A DNA stretch of 7,172 bases, from the NCBI GenBank assembly GCA_937138955.1, contig CAKZPJ010000125.1, positions 1 through 7,172 of the forward strand. Reading direction: 5' to 3'. This stretch comes from an uncultured Flammeovirgaceae bacterium (lineage in GTDB: Bacteria > Bacteroidota > Bacteroidia > Cytophagales > Cyclobacteriaceae). Each line of letters opens with the position of its first letter. Position 1 is the stretch's first letter. Both the position numbers and the translations under genes were made by a program. Below are positions 4,391 to 7,172 of this stretch, one piece after another. The notes beneath the pieces are model-generated. The model was not told the DNA's origin. It searched no databases and saw nothing but the letters and a program-made list of their open reading frames with translations.

Positions 4391-6757
4391 ATGCTCAAGA
4401 ACTACGTACTTATTGCTATTCGTAACATCTTCAAAAACAGAGTTTATTCTTTCATCAATATTTTTGGTCTAGCTATTGGACTCACTTGTAGCATACTTAT
4501 TCTACTTTGGGTGCAAGATGAAATATCGTATGACTCTTTTCATCCGAAAGCCGATCGTCTGTATCAGGTTTGGCTAGAAGCCCAATGGGACGAAGAGCTA
4601 GGTTCACAAGTGGCATTACCATTACCAACCTACGAAGCACTCAAAAGTGCTGATAGTCATATAGAGCGAGTAGCCTTGACTGACTGGGGTAGCAATCACC
4701 TGCTTGCAGTTGAAGAGGACGCAATTGTCAAAGAAGGCTACTTTGCTAGTGAAGAGTTTTTAGAAATGTTTGAGTTTCCGTTGATACAGGGAGGCGAGCG
4801 AGGTACTTTGTTAGATGACCCTTCGTCTATTGTAATTACTGAGTCTACCGCTCGCGCTCTATTTGACCAGGAAAATCCAATTGGTAAAATTGTGCGGGTA
4901 GATGATAAGCATGAACTTCAGGTGACCGGAGTGTTGAACGACGTTCCATCTAACTCTTCTTTCGAGTTTGACTTTCTGCTGCCCTGGAAACTAAACGCAA
5001 CTTACGAATATGTGAAGAACAGTCATGAAGGAAACTGGGATAATCACTCTTGGCAAGTATACGCTGAACTAACTGATCCTTCTCATAAGTCTGATGTAGA
5101 AAATAGTATCCGCGATATTGTACATGAAAATGGCAATATGGATTTTAAGCGCGAGCTATTTTTGTATCCGCTCTCCCGCTGGCGCTTACATTCTTCTTTT
5201 GAAAATGGAATAGAAACTGGAGGTATGATAGAATATGTGCAGCTATTTACGGTGATCGCCATTTTTATTTTGGTGATTGCTTGCATAAATTTTATGAATC
5301 TGGCTACTGCTCGGTCGGAGGGGCGAGCCAAAGAGGTAGGTATTCGTAAGAGTGTTGGCTCAAATCGCCGAGAGCTTATTCTTCAGTTTATGGGGGAGGC
5401 TATCTTCATCTCAGTATTGGCATTCCTGTTCGCTATACTTTTTACCGAGCTAGCCTTGCCTTTTTATAGTGATTTAGTAGATAAAAAGCTCTTTCTTAAT
5501 TTTTCTACTTGGCAATTTTGGGTAGCCAGTTTCGGAGTGGTATTATTTACCGGACTTATTGCCGGTAGCTACCCGGCGTTGTATTTATCGTCTTTCCAGC
5601 CAGCGCGCGTACTAAAAGGGGCGACTAAAACCGGAAAAGGTGCTAGCACACCCCGCAAAGTATTGGTAACGCTTCAGTTTGGCTTTTCAATTCTACTAAT
5701 TGTTGGGGCAATTGTCATTTACCAGCAAATACGCCTGGTGCAAAATCGAGAGTTAGGCTATAGTCAGGAGAATCTCATATTTGTAGGCGGTACCGATGAT
5801 CTGAAGGAAAATTACGAAGTGTTGAAGAACGAATTACTACAGTCGGGACTCATTACTAGTATGACACGTTCAAATAGTCCAATCACCAATGTATACTCTA
5901 ATAACTTTCTGGGTTGGCCGGGGAAACCCGAAGAGCAACGGGTAATCTTTTCCACCATTGTAGCTGGGTACGACTACACTAAAACTATGGGAATTGAAGT
6001 GTTGGAAGGTAGAGATTTTTCAGAAGAGTTTGCCAGTGATACTGCTGCTATTTTGGTGAATAAAGCCGGTATGGACATGATGAAACTGGACGACCCCATC
6101 GGAGCCCAGCTTGAATTTGGCGGAGAGAAGAGAACACTTGTTGGTATTGTAGATAATGTGTTGATGGGATCCCCTTACCAGCCTGTAGACCCAATGATGA
6201 TAATTATGGGGGACTGGGGAGGAGGATACTCGCTACGGTTAGCTAAAACGAATAATCTATCCGGTACTTTGGCTCAGGTTGAAGATATTTTTAATAAGTA
6301 TAATCCGGCCTATCCGTTTGAATATGACTTTGCCGATGTAGAATTTCAGAAGAAATACACCATCATTAATCTGACTAAAAGTCTGGCGAATTTATTTACC
6401 GTACTAGCTCTAATCATTACCGGGCTAGGACTATTTGGTTTAGCCTCCTACACGGCTGAACAGCGCACCAAAGAAATTGGCATTCGTAAGGTAATGGGAG
6501 CTTCCATTACCAGCATAATATCACTGATGTCGAGAGACTTTTCTCGTTTGGTAATTATTGCCTTTGTTATTTCGGCTCCTATCGCCTGGTGGGCATTGAA
6601 CCAATATCTTGAGCGATACACTATCCGCACCGACATCCACTGGTGGATATTTCCGCTTACTGGTTTAGCAGCTCTAATCTTTGCACTGACATTTGTAGTT
6701 ACCCAAGCACTTCGAGCCGCTCGCACTAATCCCGCTAAAGCATTGCGAAGTGAATAA
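4391..6757 (+). CDS. FtsX/MacB-type ABC transporter permease, full length with two FtsX modules
   Basis: The 788-residue inner-membrane permease has duplicated architecture: first membrane segment (about 21-41), periplasmic MacB_PCD-like domain (about 42-280), first FtsX module (283-400) with three membrane segments near 283-303, 331-353 and 375-397, then membrane segment 426-446, a second periplasmic domain (about 447-665) and a C-terminal FtsX module with segments near 668-688, 720-738 and 752-772. Each FtsX module carries the same cytoplasmic motif, GRAKEVGIRKSVGS (311-324) and QRTKEIGIRKVMGAS (691-705), the probable coupling site to the ATPase. It ends in the typical RAARTNPAKALRSE. Such permeases need a separate MacB/LolD-type ATPase and in this phylum often occur as scattered paralogues; the substrate is unknown (peptide, lipoprotein or envelope-stress roles are all possible). 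The ATG at 4391 is chosen over one at 4277: the 38 extra residues look like translated repeat DNA, and MLKNY exactly matches the start of the paralogue at 305. It is a monocistronic-looking unit with its own control region. Confidence 0.95.
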   Translation: MLKNYVLIAIRNIFKNRVYSFINIFGLAIGLTCSILILLWVQDEISYDSFHPKADRLYQVWLEAQWDEELGSQVALPLPTYEALKSADSHIERVALTDWGSNHLLAVEEDAIVKEGYFASEEFLEMFEFPLIQGGERGTLLDDPSSIVITESTARALFDQENPIGKIVRVDDKHELQVTGVLNDVPSNSSFEFDFLLPWKLNATYEYVKNSHEGNWDNHSWQVYAELTDPSHKSDVENSIRDIVHENGNMDFKRELFLYPLSRWRLHSSFENGIETGGMIEYVQLFTVIAIFILVIACINFMNLATARSEGRAKEVGIRKSVGSNRRELILQFMGEAIFISVLAFLFAILFTELALPFYSDLVDKKLFLNFSTWQFWVASFGVVLFTGLIAGSYPALYLSSFQPARVLKGATKTGKGASTPRKVLVTLQFGFSILLIVGAIVIYQQIRLVQNRELGYSQENLIFVGGTDDLKENYEVLKNELLQSGLITSMTRSNSPITNVYSNNFLGWPGKPEEQRVIFSTIVAGYDYTKTMGIEVLEGRDFSEEFASDTAAILVNKAGMDMMKLDDPIGAQLEFGGEKRTLVGIVDNVLMGSPYQPVDPMMIIMGDWGGGYSLRLAKTNNLSGTLAQVEDIFNKYNPAYPFEYDFADVEFQKKYTIINLTKSLANLFTVLALIITGLGLFGLASYTAEQRTKEIGIRKVMGASITSIISLMSRDFSRLVIIAFVISAPIAWWALNQYLERYTIRTDIHWWIFPLTGLAALIFALTFVVTQALRAARTNPAKALRSE

Positions 6758-6847
6758 TCTACGACGTGATTGTGAATATGAGCTTCAAACCTTCAAAAGA
6801 GGAGCGCATATTTACTAATGATAAGACAGTCAATTTTATAAATTATT

Positions 6848-7044
6848 ATGAACTTAGTACTAGATGATCAAGCTTTAAAAGGCGCAAATCTTTATGAGGA
6901 AGTATTACGTCTAGAGTTAGCGATAGCCCTCCATCGAGATGATAAACTGTAGGCCAAGCAAGTCGATTAGCGGAATTGCCTGGAATGATTTTTTAAAGAG
7001 AATTAGATTTACGTGGCATTACCATGAACTACGAAGTAGTTTAG
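6848..7044 (+). pseudogene. Decayed UPF0175-family antitoxin gene
   Basis: An ATG at 6848 opens MNLVLDDQALKGANLYEEVL, continuing RLELAIALHRDDKL and then a TAG at 6950-6952. The family pattern resumes two frames over at 6952 with GQASRLAELPGMIF, is broken by TAA at 6994-6996 where a glutamine (CAA) would fit, and continues in the same frame with RELDLRGITMNYEVV to TAG at 7042-7044. Joined, the pieces read as a UPF0175 protein (LELAIALxxxxKLxLGQASxLA...F), small helix-turn-helix-like proteins regarded as antitoxins, often next to a PIN-like (DUF3368) toxin. At least two lesions are therefore present: a frameshift, best explained by loss of about 4 bp around 6950, and a C-to-T nonsense change. 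No toxin gene follows; a transposase starts 52 bp downstream, and the C-terminus looks shorter than usual. The 90 bp before it (6758-6847) hold nothing recognisable, including no clear terminator for the permease. Confidence 0.75.
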
Positions 7045-7172
7045 CCCCATAATAATTCGGAGTGATATTTTAAATTTCAAATAACACTTTTGAGATATGA
7101 AATATAAGAAATGGAGTTTGGCAGAGAAGCTGGAAATCCTAACCAGTTCGGAGAATATAGGTATCGTTGAAG
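7036..7172 (+). mobile_element. Left part of a probable IS3-type insertion sequence (right part outside window)
   Basis: The transposase start at 7097 is preceded by gtagtttagccccat and then AT-rich DNA with ttcggagtgatatttt. A terminal inverted repeat with a CCCC run followed by AT-rich sequence just before OrfA is common in IS3 elements, so the element probably begins around 7025-7040, inside or at the end of the UPF0175 pseudogene. The right end is not available, so the exact border and target duplication cannot be read. Confidence 0.42.
7097..7172 (+). CDS. IS3-family transposase OrfA, N-terminal fragment (cut by window edge)
   Basis: Twenty-five codons are visible, starting MKYKKWSLAEKLEIL and continuing TSSENIGIVE to the window end. 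This matches the opening of IS3-type OrfA proteins (Transposase_8 / helix-turn-helix type: K-x-W-S-x-E-x-K-L-x-I-L followed by a short loop and G-x-x-E/V). In IS3 elements OrfA supplies the DNA-binding domain and is fused by programmed frameshifting to OrfB, the DDE integrase. Only this fragment can be seen, so neither completeness nor activity can be judged. The call is by recognition of a short stretch and could also be a related stand-alone HTH transposase. Confidence 0.68.
   Translation, partial: MKYKKWSLAEKLEILTSSENIGIVE

Noticed and set aside
5083..5331. Antisense frame within the right permease (likewise 6448-6726)
   Set aside because: Both are mirror frames of the FtsX motif regions and have no independent support.
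7027..7041. Perfect small hairpin aactac-gaa-gtagtt near the end of the antitoxin relic
   Set aside because: It overlaps the family-matching NYEVV codons and has no T tract; it is probably chance or part of the insertion-sequence border rather than a terminator.

Overview
The window looks like chromosomal DNA of a Bacteroidota species, most likely a Cytophagales-type bacterium. Three things point there: long FtsX/MacB-type ABC permeases of about 790 residues that begin MLKNY, start codons preceded by A/T-rich sequence rather than clear Shine-Dalgarno sites, and moderate GC with AT-rich intergenic gaps. The assignment rests on protein style, not on any marker gene.

Layout. Positions 1-305 (minus strand) hold the first ~101 codons of an FtsX-type ABC permease that runs off the left edge. 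Positions 306-637 are its control region, shared with a divergent gene. Positions 638-1612 encode a secreted alpha/beta-hydrolase (esterase type). Positions 1613-1730 hold an inverted pair of arms built from a degenerate 8-bp repeat. Positions 1731-2648 encode an AEC (auxin efflux carrier) family permease, and 2897-4033 a 378-residue MFS-like transporter. Positions 4034-4390 hold a second control region, followed at 4391-6757 by a complete 788-residue FtsX-type permease. The right edge holds a decayed UPF0175-type antitoxin gene (6848-7044) and the beginning of an IS3-type transposase (from 7097), so this end is accessory DNA in decay.

The most interesting signal is regulatory. The two FtsX permease genes point away from each other, 4 kb apart, yet have the same upstream architecture in the same order: (i) a 16-bp operator-like palindrome TGTTC-N6-GGACA with a weaker second site 21 bp on, (ii) a conserved TTGGCA block resembling a sigma-54 -24 element, with the operator-to-promoter gap differing by 11 bp (about one helical turn), and (iii) a leader of roughly 100-170 nt. 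In both leaders a conserved CAGTTAGCA word can pair with a TGCTAATTG word just before the start codon, forming a 13-bp stem in competition with local hairpins. I infer that both permeases belong to one regulon, probably driven by an NtrC-type activator with RpoN, and may also be controlled at translation initiation. No activator, ATPase or sensor gene is in the window, so partners are unknown. The three genes between the permeases have no evident common pathway with them.
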